From Pseudoxanthomonas sp. CF385 (GTDB taxonomy: Bacteria; Pseudomonadota; Gammaproteobacteria; Xanthomonadales; Xanthomonadaceae), in contig NZ_FNKZ01000002.1 of NCBI RefSeq assembly GCF_900104255.1, positions 1,019,443-1,083,442 on the forward strand: 64,000 nt of DNA, given 5' to 3'. The position numbers and the translations under genes were made by a program. Positions 17,401-27,310 of this stretch are shown here, one piece after another (position 1 is the first letter of the stretch; each line of letters opens with the position of its first letter). Below the pieces are notes generated by a model. The model ran no database searches, was not told where the DNA came from, and saw only the letters and a list, made by a program, of their open reading frames with translations.

Positions 17401-17982
17401 TCAGGCGGACAATCGGCGATCGTGCGCGCACCATTCGGAGACACAGCGCTCGATCAACGCGAAGGTGCGCTCGAAGTCGTCCTGCGTGCCCGCGATCGGA
17501 TCATCGATCTCCTGCGAGGGCGTCCACCGGCCCAGCAGGTGCATGCGCGGACGCGCGCTCGGCAGCAGCGCGCGCAAAGCCTGCAGGTGACGCTGCTGCA
17601 TGGCGAGCACGAGATCGTCCTGACCGACGGATGCGGGATCGAAGGCGCGCGCGGCCGGCTCCAGCGGGCGCAGGCCATGCGCACCGAGCACCGCGGCCGC
17701 GCGCGGATCGATCGTGCGTCCCGGCTGGGCGGCCAGGCCCGACGAGACGATCATGCAGCGTCCCGCGGGCACCCGGGCATGGAACAGCGCCGCGGCCAGC
17801 GGGCTGCGGCACAGGTTCCCCATGCAGACGACGTGTAAGGTGAACAACCGGGCCGGCCCCAGGTGGGAAAGGGCGTCCAGCCTAGCCAGCGCCCGCGCCC
17901 GGCGTGCGAATGCGGCGTGAGTCCCGGGCACGCATTCATATATATGGTGTCGCAGGCGGGACCGGTGTCCCGATTCAAACAT
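17401..17982 (-). CDS. Low-molecular-weight protein-tyrosine phosphatase (Wzb type)
   Basis: The phosphate-binding loop [11 protein letters not shown] carries the C-x5-R(S) signature (Cys53, Arg59 from the ATG at 17980-17982). The general-acid Asp is in EIDDPIAG. This is the usual LMW-PTP fold that dephosphorylates BY-kinases such as the one at 12523-14781. The start is uncertain: from the ATG the protein has about 45 extra N-terminal residues, whereas a TTG at 17845-17847 ([11 protein letters not shown]) would give the normal about 148 residues. Neither has a clear ribosome-binding site. The gene is divergent from aroQ and on the same strand as the polysaccharide operon, so it may be its first cistron. 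Confidence 0.85.
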   Translation of the reverse strand: MFESGHRSRLRHHIYECVPGTHAAFARRARALARLDALSHLGPARLFTLHVVCMGNLCRSPLAAALFHARVPAGRCMIVSSGLAAQPGRTIDPRAAAVLGAHGLRPLEPAARAFDPASVGQDDLVLAMQQRHLQALRALLPSARPRMHLLGRWTPSQEIDDPIAGTQDDFERTFALIERCVSEWCAHDRRLSA

Positions 17983-18065
17983 ACGCTTAAAACGCGCGAA
18001 ACTTCGGCGAACTGGACAGCATCCCCCGCATCGCGCAGACTGCCGCCCTTCCGCTGGAGGCGCGA

Positions 18066-18506
18066 ATGGCGACAGTGCTGGTCCTGCATGGCCCCAACCT
18101 CAACCTGCTCGGCACGCGCGAGCCGGAGGTCTATGGCCAGGCCACGCTGGCGGATGTCGACCTTGCGCTGACCGCACAGGCCCAGGCCGCCGGGCATCGG
18201 CTGGAGACCTTCCAGTCCAATGCCGAACACGCGCTGGTGGACCGGATCCAGGCCGCACGCACCGACGGCACGGCCTTCATCCTGATCAACCCTGCCGCCT
18301 TCACCCATACCTCGGTCGCGATCCGCGACGCGCTGGCGGCGGTGGCCGTGCCCTTCATCGAGATCCACCTGTCCAACCCGCACAGCCGCGAACCCTTCCG
18401 CCACACCAGCTATTTCAGCGACAAGGCGGTGGGCGTGGTCTGCGGCTTCGGCGCCGACAGCTACCGTTACGCGCTGGACGCCGCCCTGTTGCGGCTGCCG
18501 GCCTGA
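18066..18506 (+). CDS. aroQ: Type II 3-dehydroquinate dehydratase
   Basis: This enzyme catalyses the third step of the shikimate pathway, dehydrating 3-dehydroquinate to 3-dehydroshikimate. The 146-residue protein starts [20 protein letters not shown], with the diagnostic N-L-L-G-x-R-E-P and catalytic Tyr in VYGQ. It continues with [32 protein letters not shown] and the catalytic-His segment [20 protein letters not shown]. The length is normal for the dodecameric type II enzyme. The ATG is preceded by CTGGAGG. It sits upstream of accB and accC, a conserved arrangement in this family of bacteria. Confidence 0.98.
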   Translation: MATVLVLHGPNLNLLGTREPEVYGQATLADVDLALTAQAQAAGHRLETFQSNAEHALVDRIQAARTDGTAFILINPAAFTHTSVAIRDALAAVAVPFIEIHLSNPHSREPFRHTSYFSDKAVGVVCGFGADSYRYALDAALLRLPA

Positions 18507-18556
18507 CTTTCCCTTTTTGTTCCCTGCGGGGAACAGCGTTCAACCACGAGGCTCCC

Positions 18557-19039
18557 ATGGATCTCCGTAAAATCAAGAAACTGATCGACCTGCTGGAAGA
18601 GTCGAACCTCGCTGAAATCGAGATCAAGGAAGGCGAAGAATCCGTCCGCCTGGCGCGCGCGCCCAAGGGCGGCTATGTCATGCAGGCCGCGGCGCCGATG
18701 ATGGCCCCCCCGGCGGAAGCGCGCCCCGCCGCGCCGATGCCGATGAGCTCGCCGACCGAAGCCTCCACCGGCGGCACCGCCAAGCCGGGCAGCGCCCTGC
18801 CCGACGGCCATGTCGTGCGTGCGCCGATGGTCGGCACCTTCTACGCCTCGCCGTCGCCCGACAAGCCGGCGTTCGTCAGCGTTGGCCAGTCGGTCAAGGC
18901 CGGCGAGACGCTGGCGATCATCGAAGCGATGAAGATGTTCAACCCCATCGAAGCCGATGTCTCCGGCACCGTGCTGTCGATCTTGGCCGAGAGCGGCCAG
19001 CCGATCGAATTCGACCAGCCGCTGTTCGTGATCGGCTGA
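18557..19039 (+). CDS. accB: Biotin carboxyl carrier protein of acetyl-CoA carboxylase
   Basis: The protein carries the biotin prosthetic group for acetyl-CoA carboxylase, the first step of fatty-acid synthesis. The 160-residue chain has an N-terminal dimerisation region ([20 protein letters not shown]), an Ala/Pro-rich linker (about 45-80) and a C-terminal biotinyl domain. The modified lysine is in [14 protein letters not shown]. The distinctive thumb is present as [19 protein letters not shown]. The ATG follows a GAGG site. The next gene, accC, starts 10 bases after its stop, so they form an operon as in most proteobacteria. Confidence 0.98.
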   Translation: MDLRKIKKLIDLLEESNLAEIEIKEGEESVRLARAPKGGYVMQAAAPMMAPPAEARPAAPMPMSSPTEASTGGTAKPGSALPDGHVVRAPMVGTFYASPSPDKPAFVSVGQSVKAGETLAIIEAMKMFNPIEADVSGTVLSILAESGQPIEFDQPLFVIG

Positions 19040-19049
19040 GGTCCGCGCC

Positions 19050-20417
19050 ATGCTGGACAAAGTCGTCATCGCCAACCGGGGTGAGATCGCGCTGCGCATC
19101 CTGCGCGCCTGCCACACCCTCGGCATCCGCACGGTCGCGGTGCATTCCACCGTCGACCGCAACCTCAAGCACGTGGCCATGGCCGACGAATCGGTCTGCA
19201 TCGGCCCGGCCGCCTCGAAGGACAGCTACCTCAACATCCCGGCGATCATCGCCGCGGCCGAGGTGACCGACGCGCAGGCCATCCATCCCGGCTACGGCTT
19301 CCTGTCGGAGAACGCCGACTTCGCCGAGCGCGTGGAGCAGTCCGGCTTCATCTTCATCGGCCCGAAGGCGGACACCATCCGCATGATGGGCGACAAGGTC
19401 GAAGCGATCCGCGCGATGCTGGCGGCCGGCGTGCCGTGCGTGCCGGGCAGCGGCGGTCCGCTCGGCGACGACATCGTCGCCAACACCAAGATCGCGCGCG
19501 AAATCGGCTACCCGGTGATCATCAAGGCCGCGGGCGGCGGCGGCGGCCGCGGCATGCGCGTGGTGCATGTCGAAGGCGCGCTGAAGGCGGCCATCGAGAC
19601 CACCAAGTCGGAAGCCAAGGCGGCCTTCGGCAACGGCGAGGTCTACATGGAGAAGTTCCTGGAGAATCCGCGCCACGTGGAGATCCAGGTGCTCGCCGAC
19701 GGCCAGGGCAACGCCATCCACCTGGGCGAACGCGACTGCTCGATGCAGCGTCGCCACCAGAAGGTGGTCGAGGAAGCGCCGGCGCCCGGCATCACCGAAG
19801 AACTGCGCAACGAGATCGGCAAGGTCTGCGTGGAGGCGTGCATCCGCATCGGCTACCGCGGCGCGGGCACGTTCGAATTCCTGTTCGAGGACGGGCGCTT
19901 CTACTTCATCGAGATGAACACCCGCATCCAGGTGGAGCATCCGGTGACCGAGCGCATCACCGGCATCGACCTGGTCTGCGAGCAGCTGCGCATCGCCGCC
20001 GGCCAGAAGCTGACCATCAAGCAGTCCGACATCGTGCTGCGCGGCCATGCTATCGAGTGCCGCATCAACGCGGAAGATCCGGACACGTTCATGCCGCACC
20101 CCGGCCTGATCCAACACTTCCATCCGCCCGGCGGCCCCGGCGTGCGCGTGGACACTCACATCTACGAAGGCTACCGCGTGCCGCCGAACTACGATTCGAT
20201 GATCGCCAAGCTGATCGTGCACGGCCCGGATCGCGACACCGCGATCGCCCGCATGCGGGTGGCGCTGAGCGAGATGGTCATCGACGGCATCAAGACGAAC
20301 ATCCCGTTGCAGCAGCGCATCATGCGCGACCAGGGTTTCCAAGCCGGCGGCCAGAACATCCACTACCTGGAAAAGCGCCTCGCCGAACGCAAGAACAAGG
20401 CGATCTCGCTGGTCTGA
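19050..20417 (+). CDS. accC: Biotin carboxylase subunit of acetyl-CoA carboxylase
   Basis: This ATP-grasp enzyme carboxylates the biotin on AccB using bicarbonate and ATP. The 455 residues cover the complete family: [20 protein letters not shown] at the N-terminus, the glycine-rich ATP lid [35 protein letters not shown] and the catalytic [14 protein letters not shown], with the C-terminal domain ending in [13 protein letters not shown]. No motif is missing. It is transcribed with accB. Confidence 0.98.
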   Translation: MLDKVVIANRGEIALRILRACHTLGIRTVAVHSTVDRNLKHVAMADESVCIGPAASKDSYLNIPAIIAAAEVTDAQAIHPGYGFLSENADFAERVEQSGFIFIGPKADTIRMMGDKVEAIRAMLAAGVPCVPGSGGPLGDDIVANTKIAREIGYPVIIKAAGGGGGRGMRVVHVEGALKAAIETTKSEAKAAFGNGEVYMEKFLENPRHVEIQVLADGQGNAIHLGERDCSMQRRHQKVVEEAPAPGITEELRNEIGKVCVEACIRIGYRGAGTFEFLFEDGRFYFIEMNTRIQVEHPVTERITGIDLVCEQLRIAAGQKLTIKQSDIVLRGHAIECRINAEDPDTFMPHPGLIQHFHPPGGPGVRVDTHIYEGYRVPPNYDSMIAKLIVHGPDRDTAIARMRVALSEMVIDGIKTNIPLQQRIMRDQGFQAGGQNIHYLEKRLAERKNKAISLV

Positions 20418-20535
20418 CGCACCCGGCCCCGCGCCACCCCGCGGGGCCGCATGTGCCGTAAGTGGGGCGGGGCGCGTGTCCGGCAGGGCACCGCTCCGGC
20501 GTTGGAGGAAACGGATCCCCCGACGAGAACGCACG

Positions 20536-21765
20536 ATGCGTCCCCTGCCCCGCCCCCTGTTCCTCGCCCTCGCCACCGCCATCGCGGCCGCTCCCGCGGC
20601 CAGCGCGCCCACGTCCGGTCCGCCGACCCAGGTCTGGATCGACGTCGCCACCCACAGCATGGCCGGCATGCCCGACCTCGGCCCGCTCGGCGGCATGGCC
20701 TCGCGCATGATGGGCGGCGGCGGGCAGCAGGCGCATTACGGACAGACGCGGATGCCGAGGATGACGGGCCAGTACCTCGACATCGCCCTGTACAACCGCC
20801 CCAATCCCGGCAAGGACGCCGAGCAGCGCATCCCTGCCGGCCTGCGCCTGGGCAAGAGCCTGCCGCTCGTACCGCCCGTGCGCACGGGCGCATCTCCGGA
20901 GCGCACCGGCGAATACACCCCGCCGGAAGGCCAGGCGCGCGTGCTGGTCTATTGGGGATGCGGCACCACCGTCCGCAAGGGTCAGCCGAAGATCATCAGC
21001 ATCAGCGCGAGCGGCGGCAAGGTGGAGGTCAGCGGTTCGATGAAGGGACGCTACGCCCCGGATCGGGATATCGACGCCGATCCCGCCTACGCACTGTGGC
21101 CGAATCCCAAATCCGGCAAGCGCGTGCCGGACGGCGCTTCGCTGCAGGGCGCCCATCAGATCACCGGGCCCGGCGTACCCGAATCGCTGAAGTTCGAGCT
21201 GAAACAGGTCGCCGACTTCATGCCGAAGATCGACCTGCAGAGCACCGGGTCGCTGGCGGAAGGACAGACATGGCGCTGGGCGCCCGTCGATCGCGCGCAG
21301 GCTTACTTCCTTCATGCGATCGGTACCCACGGCAAGGACGTGGTGCTCTGGAGCAGCGCCGAAGTACCCGATGCCGGACAAGGCATCTTCGACTACCTGA
21401 CGGGCTCCCTGGTCGATCGCTGGACGAAGGAGAAGGTCCTGCTGCCGTCCTCCACGACGCAGTGCGCGGTGCCGAAGGGCATCTTCGCCGCGCCGGGCGA
21501 ACAGGGGAACGACCGGGGTGGCGGGCTGCTCAGCATCATCGCCTACGGCCCGGAGAGCCACATCGCGTGGCCGCCCAAACCGAGCGATCCGAAACAGGCA
21601 TGGCATCCGGAGTGGAACGTGCGCGTGCGCGCCAAGTCCACGAGCAGCGCGATGCTCGGCATGGACCTGGCGCAGATGCAGGACATGGACCAGGATGAAG
21701 AGGAAAAGCCGCAGGAGCAGAAGAAGCCGCTGCGCGGCCTGTTGAAGGGGCTCATCGGCGGCTGA
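20536..21765 (+). CDS. Exported protein of unknown function
   Basis: I do not recognise a named domain. The 409-residue protein begins MRPLPRPLFLALATAIAAAP, a clear Sec signal with cleavage near ASA-PTS, so it is probably periplasmic. The mature part is rich in Pro, Gly and Met (MAGMPDLGPLGGMASRMMGG), has a beta-rich region including VLVYWGCGTTVRKGQPKII, and ends with an acidic-basic tail (QDMDQDEEEKPQEQKKPLRG). The ATG is chosen because it gives the signal peptide; an earlier in-frame ATG at 20476 does not. It follows accC by 118 bases and ends before a strong terminator, so it closes this transcription unit. Confidence 0.8.
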   Translation: MRPLPRPLFLALATAIAAAPAASAPTSGPPTQVWIDVATHSMAGMPDLGPLGGMASRMMGGGGQQAHYGQTRMPRMTGQYLDIALYNRPNPGKDAEQRIPAGLRLGKSLPLVPPVRTGASPERTGEYTPPEGQARVLVYWGCGTTVRKGQPKIISISASGGKVEVSGSMKGRYAPDRDIDADPAYALWPNPKSGKRVPDGASLQGAHQITGPGVPESLKFELKQVADFMPKIDLQSTGSLAEGQTWRWAPVDRAQAYFLHAIGTHGKDVVLWSSAEVPDAGQGIFDYLTGSLVDRWTKEKVLLPSSTTQCAVPKGIFAAPGEQGNDRGGGLLSIIAYGPESHIAWPPKPSDPKQAWHPEWNVRVRAKSTSSAMLGMDLAQMQDMDQDEEEKPQEQKKPLRGLLKGLIGG

Positions 21766-21791
21766 CGCCGCCCTTCCTCCGCAGAAACGAC

Positions 21792-21823
21792 AAGGGCCGG
21801 GAGATCGCTTCCCGGCCCTTTTT
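21792..21823 (+). terminator. Rho-independent terminator
   Basis: A perfect 11-bp stem, AAGGGCCGGGA (21792-21802) and TCCCGGCCCTT (21810-21820), surrounds a 7-base loop and runs into TTTTT. It ends the unit containing the exported protein at 20536-21765. It lies just beyond the 3' end of the convergent gene at 21858, and could also act on the minus strand because a matching A-run precedes it. Confidence 0.92.
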
Positions 21824-21857
21824 CTTTGCGTGCGAGATGGACGTCGCGCGCGTCGCG

Positions 21858-22214
21858 CTATTCCTGCGCCTGCTGCGTGCCCGGCACCGGCTCGGCGCCC
21901 AGCGGGGAGGCCGGGTCGCTGATGCGCACCGTTTCGGCCGATCCGTCGGCCCACACCACCTTGATCGTGCTGCCGGGCGCGAGCGTGGAAAACGGCGTGC
22001 CGCTGCGTGCGCGATACAGCGCGGCGACCTGGGCCGCACCGAGGCGACGCGCATCGTCCGGCGCGTGGACCGTCATGTGCCCGACGCGCGACAGATCGCG
22101 GTATTCGGGATCGCGCGTTTCGATGACGATCGTCGCCGCCGCCGCCGCGTACGCCACCACCACCAGACCCCACACCAGGAGATTGACTCCCGGCCGCGTG
22201 CGCTTGTACTTCAT
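21858..22214 (-). CDS. Small membrane-anchored protein of unknown function
   Basis: The 118-residue protein starts MKYKRTRPGVNLLVWGLVVV, a single N-terminal membrane helix with positive-inside charge. A soluble domain of about 90 residues follows (SRVGHMTVHAPDDARRLGAA, GSTIKVVWADGSAETVRISD). The ATG overlaps the stop of the gene upstream as ATGA, so the two are co-translated. The VVWADGSAETV segment suggests a small beta-fold. I cannot assign a family. Confidence 0.72.
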   Translation of the reverse strand: MKYKRTRPGVNLLVWGLVVVAYAAAAATIVIETRDPEYRDLSRVGHMTVHAPDDARRLGAAQVAALYRARSGTPFSTLAPGSTIKVVWADGSAETVRISDPASPLGAEPVPGTQQAQE

Positions 22215-23143
22215 CCGTCCACTCCCGTGTGGGACAACAAAGTGCCCACCATGTCTTCCACGTTGTCCTCGCCCTGGCGCGGGACACCGGCGTCCCGTGC
22301 GAAGGTGCTGAAGTCCTGCGATTCGTCCTGCGAGCAGATGCCGCCGTTGACGCAGTAATTGGTCATCATCGAGCCGCCCGGGCTGCAGTCCATGCCGAGC
22401 CGGCACGACGCGATGCGCCATGCGATCTCGCTCAGCTCGCTGCCCGACACGTCGCCCAGCGTCTCGCGGCGCCCGCTGCCGGCGCTGCCCATCACGGGCG
22501 CGATGGCGACGAAGGCGAAGGGGTCGCCGGAATCCAGCACGCGCTGCACGAGCCCGCGCCGGTAGTCGTCGCCGGCTTCCAGCGGACGATCCATCGCGAG
22601 CAGCGCGGCCTCGGCGGCGAGACTGCCCGCGCGCGCGGCCTGCGTGCGCTGGTTGACGATCATCGGATGCGAAAAGCCATCCTGCGGGACGAAGCGCGCG
22701 CACCGCTGCTGCACGCGCTGGCGCGCCGTCAGCATCGCCGCGCCGCCCGACAGGCCCAGCTTCGCGATCACGCGTGTGTCCTGCGCATACCCGGCCGGGT
22801 CCGCGGCGAACCCGGCGCAGTAGTCCTGCACCAGGCTCAACAACCACATGGCATCGGCATCGCCGCCCGCGGCGCGCACCATCAGCTCGCGCGAGTAGGC
22901 GAACAGGTCGGCGCTTTCCTCGAAGCCGCGACGCAGCGGAGACAGTGGGGACACAGGGCGCATGACCATCGGCTGCAGGCGCGCGGCAGGCGGCGCATCC
23001 ACCCGCGCGGAAGACGGCGTCCCGGATTCGGCATCGAAGCCGCCGGAGGCAGCGCCGTTCCAGCCCGCCTGGCGCAGCGGCATCCACGCCAGCGCGCCCA
23101 GCAGGCCCACCAGCAGGATCGGCAGTAGCAGCTTCCGGGGCAC
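22211..23143 (-). CDS. Membrane-anchored or exported protein of unknown function
   Basis: The GTG at 23141-23143 gives VPRKLLLPILLVGLLGALAW, an N-terminal helix. A mostly helical domain of 310 residues in total follows. It has Ala-rich repeats (AAGGDADAMWLLSLVQDY, RAGSLAAEAALLAMDRPLEA) resembling tetratricopeptide or Sel1-type helical pairs. Several Cys occur near the C-terminus, in SCRLGMDCSPGG and NYCVNGGICSQDE, and could form disulphides in the periplasm. It is divergent from prmA and overlaps the next gene by ATGA. Function is unknown; the pair at 21858-23143 looks like a two-gene operon. Confidence 0.72.
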   Translation of the reverse strand: MPRKLLLPILLVGLLGALAWMPLRQAGWNGAASGGFDAESGTPSSARVDAPPAARLQPMVMRPVSPLSPLRRGFEESADLFAYSRELMVRAAGGDADAMWLLSLVQDYCAGFAADPAGYAQDTRVIAKLGLSGGAAMLTARQRVQQRCARFVPQDGFSHPMIVNQRTQAARAGSLAAEAALLAMDRPLEAGDDYRRGLVQRVLDSGDPFAFVAIAPVMGSAGSGRRETLGDVSGSELSEIAWRIASCRLGMDCSPGGSMMTNYCVNGGICSQDESQDFSTFARDAGVPRQGEDNVEDMVGTLLSHTGVDG

Positions 23144-23284
23144 GCCGCCATTATCCCGGCCGTTTCCCGCGCTTTCAACGAAGGCCGGGCGCGTCCGGCG
23201 GCCCGGTCCGGCCTTCCGTCGCCAGGCATCGGTCCCGGGCCCACGTGAGACACTAGACGGCCGTCCCTGCGGTTGCCCTGTCCC

Positions 23285-24202
23285 ATGCCTTACCTGGAAC
23301 TCTCCCTGCGCTGCACCGAAGCCGAGCAGCCGCGCTACGAGAACGCCCTGGAGGACGTCGGCGCGCTGTCGGTCACGCTGCTGGACGCCGATGCCGACAC
23401 CGGCAACGAGCACGCCATCCTGGAGCCGGGCGTGGGCGAGACCCCGCTGTGGAAGTCGCTGGTGCTGACCGCGCTGTTCGATGCGGATGCCGACGCGCTG
23501 ACCCTGCTGGCCGCGCTGGAAGCCTTCGACCCCGGCCTCGACTGGACGCAGGTCGGCTTCCGCACCGTGGCCGACGAGGACTGGGAGCGCGCGTGGCTGG
23601 ACCAGTTCAAGCCGATGCGCTTCGGCACGCGCACGTTCATCGTGCCGTGGAACCATGAGGTGCCCGAAGACGCCCAGGTGCCCGCGGCCGCCGTCGTGCG
23701 GCTCGATCCCGGCCTCGCCTTCGGCTCCGGCACCCACCCCACCACCGCCCTGTGCCTGCGCTGGCTGGACGGACTGGCGGGCGAGGGCGAACTGCAGGGT
23801 CGTCAGGTCCTCGACTTCGGCTGCGGCTCGGGCATCCTCGCGCTCGCTGCGCTCAAGCTGGGCGCGGCCGCCGCGATCGGCGTGGACAACGACCCGCAGG
23901 CACTGCTGGCCAGCGCGGACAACGCGCAGCGCAACGGCATCGAAGAACGTCTCCGGGTGTACCTGCCCGAAGACGAGCCCGTGACCACTTATCCGGTGGT
24001 GGTGGCCAACATCCTGGCCTCCGCGCTGGATGCGCTGGCGGATACGCTCGCCGCGCGCGTGGCGACCGGAGGCCGCATCGCGCTGTCGGGCATCCTCAAG
24101 GGACAGGAGGACGACCTGCTGGTCCGCTATGCCGCATGGTTCGATGCGTTGCAGGCCACCCAGGACGGCGACTGGATGCGCATCGACGGCGTTCGCCGCT
24201 GA
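23285..24202 (+). CDS. prmA: Ribosomal protein L11 methyltransferase
   Basis: This SAM-dependent enzyme trimethylates ribosomal protein L11. The 305-residue protein starts [20 protein letters not shown]. The N-terminal L11-recognition domain spans about 1-100. The Rossmann domain contains [20 protein letters not shown], then the SAM-binding [19 protein letters not shown] and the catalytic-region motif [11 protein letters not shown]. The ATG at 23285 is preferred over one 12 bases earlier because it gives the family's normal start. Its place before the DUF3426 gene and fis is conserved among relatives. Confidence 0.97.
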   Translation: MPYLELSLRCTEAEQPRYENALEDVGALSVTLLDADADTGNEHAILEPGVGETPLWKSLVLTALFDADADALTLLAALEAFDPGLDWTQVGFRTVADEDWERAWLDQFKPMRFGTRTFIVPWNHEVPEDAQVPAAAVVRLDPGLAFGSGTHPTTALCLRWLDGLAGEGELQGRQVLDFGCGSGILALAALKLGAAAAIGVDNDPQALLASADNAQRNGIEERLRVYLPEDEPVTTYPVVVANILASALDALADTLAARVATGGRIALSGILKGQEDDLLVRYAAWFDALQATQDGDWMRIDGVRR

Positions 24203-24252
24203 GCCACGCCGGTCACAACACCTGCGCGGGCGTGCGTGGTTGAATAGCCGCC

Positions 24253-25266
24253 ATGTTCGCCGCCTGCCCTCACTGCCAGTTCCTGGTCGCCCGCGATCCG
24301 CGGACGCACGCGCTGCCGGCCGCCTGCACGCGCTGCGGCAAACCCCTGGACCTCGAGGAGATCGCCAGCACGGCGGCATCGCCGAGCCTGGCGACCTTCC
24401 TGCACCCTGTGCTCTCGCCGACCGAGGACACCGCCACCGAGGCGACGCAGGCTGAGGCAACGCCGGCGGAAGCGAGCGAGGACCCCGCTGACGACACCGC
24501 CGTGCACGCCATCGAACACGACGGTACGGCGCCGGAGCCCGCGACCGACGCGCTCGAGGCGACGGTATCCATCGAACCGGACCTCGTCATCGCGACGGCC
24601 GACGCGACGGCAGCGGTGGACACCGCGAACGCATCCTCATCTGAAGATGCGGACACCTCGCGTGCCGCGGAGACGGAGGCGGTGCCGCACGATACGGTGC
24701 CCGGCGCCGTCCCGCAGACGGCAGCGGCGATCGTCGCGAAACCGAAGACGCGTCATCCGGCAGGCCCGCGTTTCCTGCATCGCACGCGCACCACGCCGGT
24801 GCGCGCTCTGCGCGGACACTGGGTGGCGGTGGTTGCACTGTCGTTGCTGCTGTGCGTGCAGGTGATGCTCGCCGATCGCGCGCGGCTCGCCACGCAGTCG
24901 GGCTGGCGACCGATCGTGGTCGCGCTGTGCGGCGTGTTGCGCTGCGACGTGCCGACCTGGCGCGAACCGGCGGCATTCACCATGCTGAGCCGCGACGTGC
25001 GTCCTATCTTCGAGCGCCCCGGCACGTTGCAGGCACAGGCCACGTTCCGCAACGAGGCGCGCTGGGCACAGGCATGGCCGGTGATCCTCCTGACCTTGAA
25101 GGATGCCGATGGGCGGACGCTGGGCGCGCGCGCGCTCGCACCCGCGGACTATCTGCCCCAAGGCGAGGCATCGCCTTCGATCGGCCCGGGCCAGAGCGCC
25201 CAGATGGCGGTGCGCGTGAAGGAGCCGAGCGCGAACGTCGTCGCGTTTTCCTTCGACTTCCGTTAA
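24253..25266 (+). CDS. MJ0042-type zinc-ribbon and DUF3426 membrane protein
   Basis: The N-terminus is a zinc ribbon, ACPHCQFLVA...ACTRCGKPL, with two C-x2-C knuckles. Residues about 45-165 are acidic and Ala/Thr-rich and look disordered. A single membrane helix (VVALSLLLCVQVMLA, about 200) precedes a DUF3426 domain of about 120 residues that ends in VAFSFDFR. The family is common between prmA and fis in xanthomonads and pseudomonads, but no function is established. The topology suggests a cytoplasmic zinc ribbon and a periplasmic C-terminal domain. The 337-residue length is within the family range. Confidence 0.87.
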   Translation: MFAACPHCQFLVARDPRTHALPAACTRCGKPLDLEEIASTAASPSLATFLHPVLSPTEDTATEATQAEATPAEASEDPADDTAVHAIEHDGTAPEPATDALEATVSIEPDLVIATADATAAVDTANASSSEDADTSRAAETEAVPHDTVPGAVPQTAAAIVAKPKTRHPAGPRFLHRTRTTPVRALRGHWVAVVALSLLLCVQVMLADRARLATQSGWRPIVVALCGVLRCDVPTWREPAAFTMLSRDVRPIFERPGTLQAQATFRNEARWAQAWPVILLTLKDADGRTLGARALAPADYLPQGEASPSIGPGQSAQMAVRVKEPSANVVAFSFDFR

Positions 25267-25386
25267 TCGCGCCGGTTCATCAAAAAAGCGGATGCACGCG
25301 CCCCGATCAGGCGCTAGACTCGTCCCCCCGCCGAAAACCGACAAGCACAAGGCGGGCCTCAGCATCCGTGGCATCAGGGGATCCGA

Positions 25387-25659
25387 TTGAACGCTGCCTC
25401 CACCCGTCAGGACCATCCGCGCGGCACGCAACGCCCGCCGCTGCGCGAGCACGTGGCGCAGTCCGTGCGCCGCTATCTGCGCGACCTGGACGGCAGCGAG
25501 GCCGATGATGTCTACGAGATCGTGCTGCGCGAGATGGAGATCCCGTTGTTCGTCGAAGTGTTGAACCATTGCGACGGCAACCAGAGCCGCGCCGCGGCCA
25601 TGCTGGGCATCCATCGCGCCACGCTGCGCAAGAAACTCAAGGACTACGGGCTGGCCTGA
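25387..25659 (+). CDS. fis: Fis family nucleoid-associated regulator
   Basis: This is the small DNA-bending protein that regulates growth-rate-dependent genes and site-specific recombination. It is 90 residues from TTG 25387-25389. The Fis core is [16 protein letters not shown] and [17 protein letters not shown]. The C-terminal helix-turn-helix is [20 protein letters not shown], almost identical to E. coli Fis. The TTG start is weakly supported because no ATG lies in the frame before the core. A TAGACT -10-like hexamer lies at 25315-25320. Confidence 0.95.
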   Translation: MNAASTRQDHPRGTQRPPLREHVAQSVRRYLRDLDGSEADDVYEIVLREMEIPLFVEVLNHCDGNQSRAAAMLGIHRATLRKKLKDYGLA

Positions 25660-25689
25660 GCGGCCTCCGGGCAGATTGCTGCGGCGCGT

Positions 25690-25695
25690 TATAAT
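25690..25695 (+). promoter_or_regulatory. Consensus -10 box upstream of purH
   Basis: A perfect TATAAT stands 28 bases before the purH start codon, within CGTTATAATTCGCG. No good -35 hexamer is present at 16-18 bases, so transcription may need an activator. The position is right for a short purH leader of roughly 20 bases. Confidence 0.6.
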
Positions 25696-25723
25696 TCGCG
25701 CCCCGCTAGGTACCGCCCTTCCC

Positions 25724-27310
25724 ATGACCCTCGATCTCCAGCCCGTCCGCCGGGCGCTGCTGTCCGTTTCCGACAAGTCCGGCCTGCTCGACCTGGCCCA
25801 TGCGCTTGTGCGCCATGGCGTTGAGCTCCTGTCCACGGGCGGCACCGCGAAGACATTGCGTGACGCCGGCTTGGCCGTGCGCGATGTCGCCGAGGTCACG
25901 GGATTCCCGGAAATGATGGACGGCCGCGTCAAGACGCTGCACCCGAAGGTGCATGGCGGCCTGCTCGGTCGCGCCGGCGTCGATGACGCGGTCATGGCCG
26001 AGCACGCCATCGGCGCGATCGACCTGCTGGTGCTGAACCTGTATCCGTTCGAAGCGGTCACGGCCAAGGCCGGCTGCACGCTGGCCGACGCGGTGGAGAA
26101 CATCGACATCGGCGGACCCGCGATGCTGCGTTCGGCCGCGAAGAACTTCGCGCGCGTCGCCGTGGCCACCGATCCGTCGCAGTACACGGGCCTCGTCGCC
26201 GAACTGGATGCGAACGGCGGCGCGCTGCCGGCGGCCACGCGCTTCGCGCTGTCGGTGGCTGCCTTCAACCGCGTGGCCCAGTACGACGCCGCCATCAGCA
26301 CCTACCTGTCTTCCGTCACCGACACCTCCGCCGAGGTGCCCGCCCGCGCGGCGTTCGCTGCGCAGGCCAACGGCAACTTCGTCAAGGTCATGGACCTGCG
26401 CTACGGCGAAAACCCGCACCAGCAGGCGGCGTTCTACCGCGACCTGTACCCGGCCCCCGGTTCGCTGGCGACGTTCACCCAGTTGCAGGGCAAGGAGCTG
26501 AGCTACAACAACATCGCCGACAGCGATGCGGCATGGGAATGCGTGCGCCAGTTCGATGCGCCCGCCTGCGTCATCGTCAAGCACGCCAATCCCTGCGGCG
26601 TGGCGGTGGGCGTGGCCTGCGGCGATGCCTACGAGCTGGCCTACGCCACCGACCCGACGAGCGCCTTCGGCGGCATCATCGCCTTCAATCGCACGCTGGA
26701 CGCGGCCACGGCGAAGGTCATCCTGGACCGCCAGTTCGTCGAAGTGCTGATCGCGCCGGACTACGAGCCGGGCGCGCTCGACTACGCGACGAAGAAGGCC
26801 AACGTGCGCGTGCTGCGCATTCCGCTCGCCCCGTCCTCGAACGGCTTCATCGACACCAAGCGCGTCGGCTCGGGCATGCTGATGCAGACCGCCGACGACC
26901 GCGTGGTGACGCGCGACGAGCTGAAGGTGGTGACGCAGCTGGCGCCGACCGACGCGCAGTTCACCGACCTGCTGTTCGCGTGGAAAGTCGCCAAGTTCGT
27001 GAAGTCGAATGCCATTGTCTACGCGAAGGACCACCGCACGATCGGTGTCGGCGCCGGCCAGATGAGCCGCGTCTACTCGGCGCGCATCGCCGGCATCAAG
27101 GCCGCGGACGCGAACCTTGTGGTCGAGGGCTCGGTGATGGCCAGCGATGCGTTCTTCCCGTTCCGCGACGGCATCGACGCCGCCGCCGCCGCCGGCATCA
27201 AGGCGGTGATCCAGCCCGGCGGGTCGATGCGCGACAGCGAAGTGATCGCGGCGGCCGACGAACACGGCATCGCGATGGTGTTCACCGGCGTGCGGCACTT
27301 CCGGCATTGA
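25724..27310 (+). CDS. purH: Bifunctional AICAR formyltransferase/IMP cyclohydrolase
   Basis: This enzyme performs the last two steps of de novo IMP synthesis. The 528-residue protein has an N-terminal IMP cyclohydrolase (MGS fold: [53 protein letters not shown]). The C-terminal AICAR transformylase shows [30 protein letters not shown] and [20 protein letters not shown]. The ATG at 25724 is preferred over an upstream in-frame start because it matches the family N-terminus. The stop overlaps the start of the next gene as TGATG. Confidence 0.98.
   Translation: MTLDLQPVRRALLSVSDKSGLLDLAHALVRHGVELLSTGGTAKTLRDAGLAVRDVAEVTGFPEMMDGRVKTLHPKVHGGLLGRAGVDDAVMAEHAIGAIDLLVLNLYPFEAVTAKAGCTLADAVENIDIGGPAMLRSAAKNFARVAVATDPSQYTGLVAELDANGGALPAATRFALSVAAFNRVAQYDAAISTYLSSVTDTSAEVPARAAFAAQANGNFVKVMDLRYGENPHQQAAFYRDLYPAPGSLATFTQLQGKELSYNNIADSDAAWECVRQFDAPACVIVKHANPCGVAVGVACGDAYELAYATDPTSAFGGIIAFNRTLDAATAKVILDRQFVEVLIAPDYEPGALDYATKKANVRVLRIPLAPSSNGFIDTKRVGSGMLMQTADDRVVTRDELKVVTQLAPTDAQFTDLLFAWKVAKFVKSNAIVYAKDHRTIGVGAGQMSRVYSARIAGIKAADANLVVEGSVMASDAFFPFRDGIDAAAAAGIKAVIQPGGSMRDSEVIAAADEHGIAMVFTGVRHFRH

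Noticed and set aside
18519..18534. GTTCCC-TGCG-GGGAAC hairpin between aroQ and accB as a terminator
   Set aside because: No T-run follows on the plus strand, the stem has 6 bp, and it precedes the accB ribosome-binding site. It may be a mild attenuator.
25660..25690. TTGCTG as the -35 box of purH
   Set aside because: It is only 8 bases from the TATAAT box, too close for a sigma-70 promoter.
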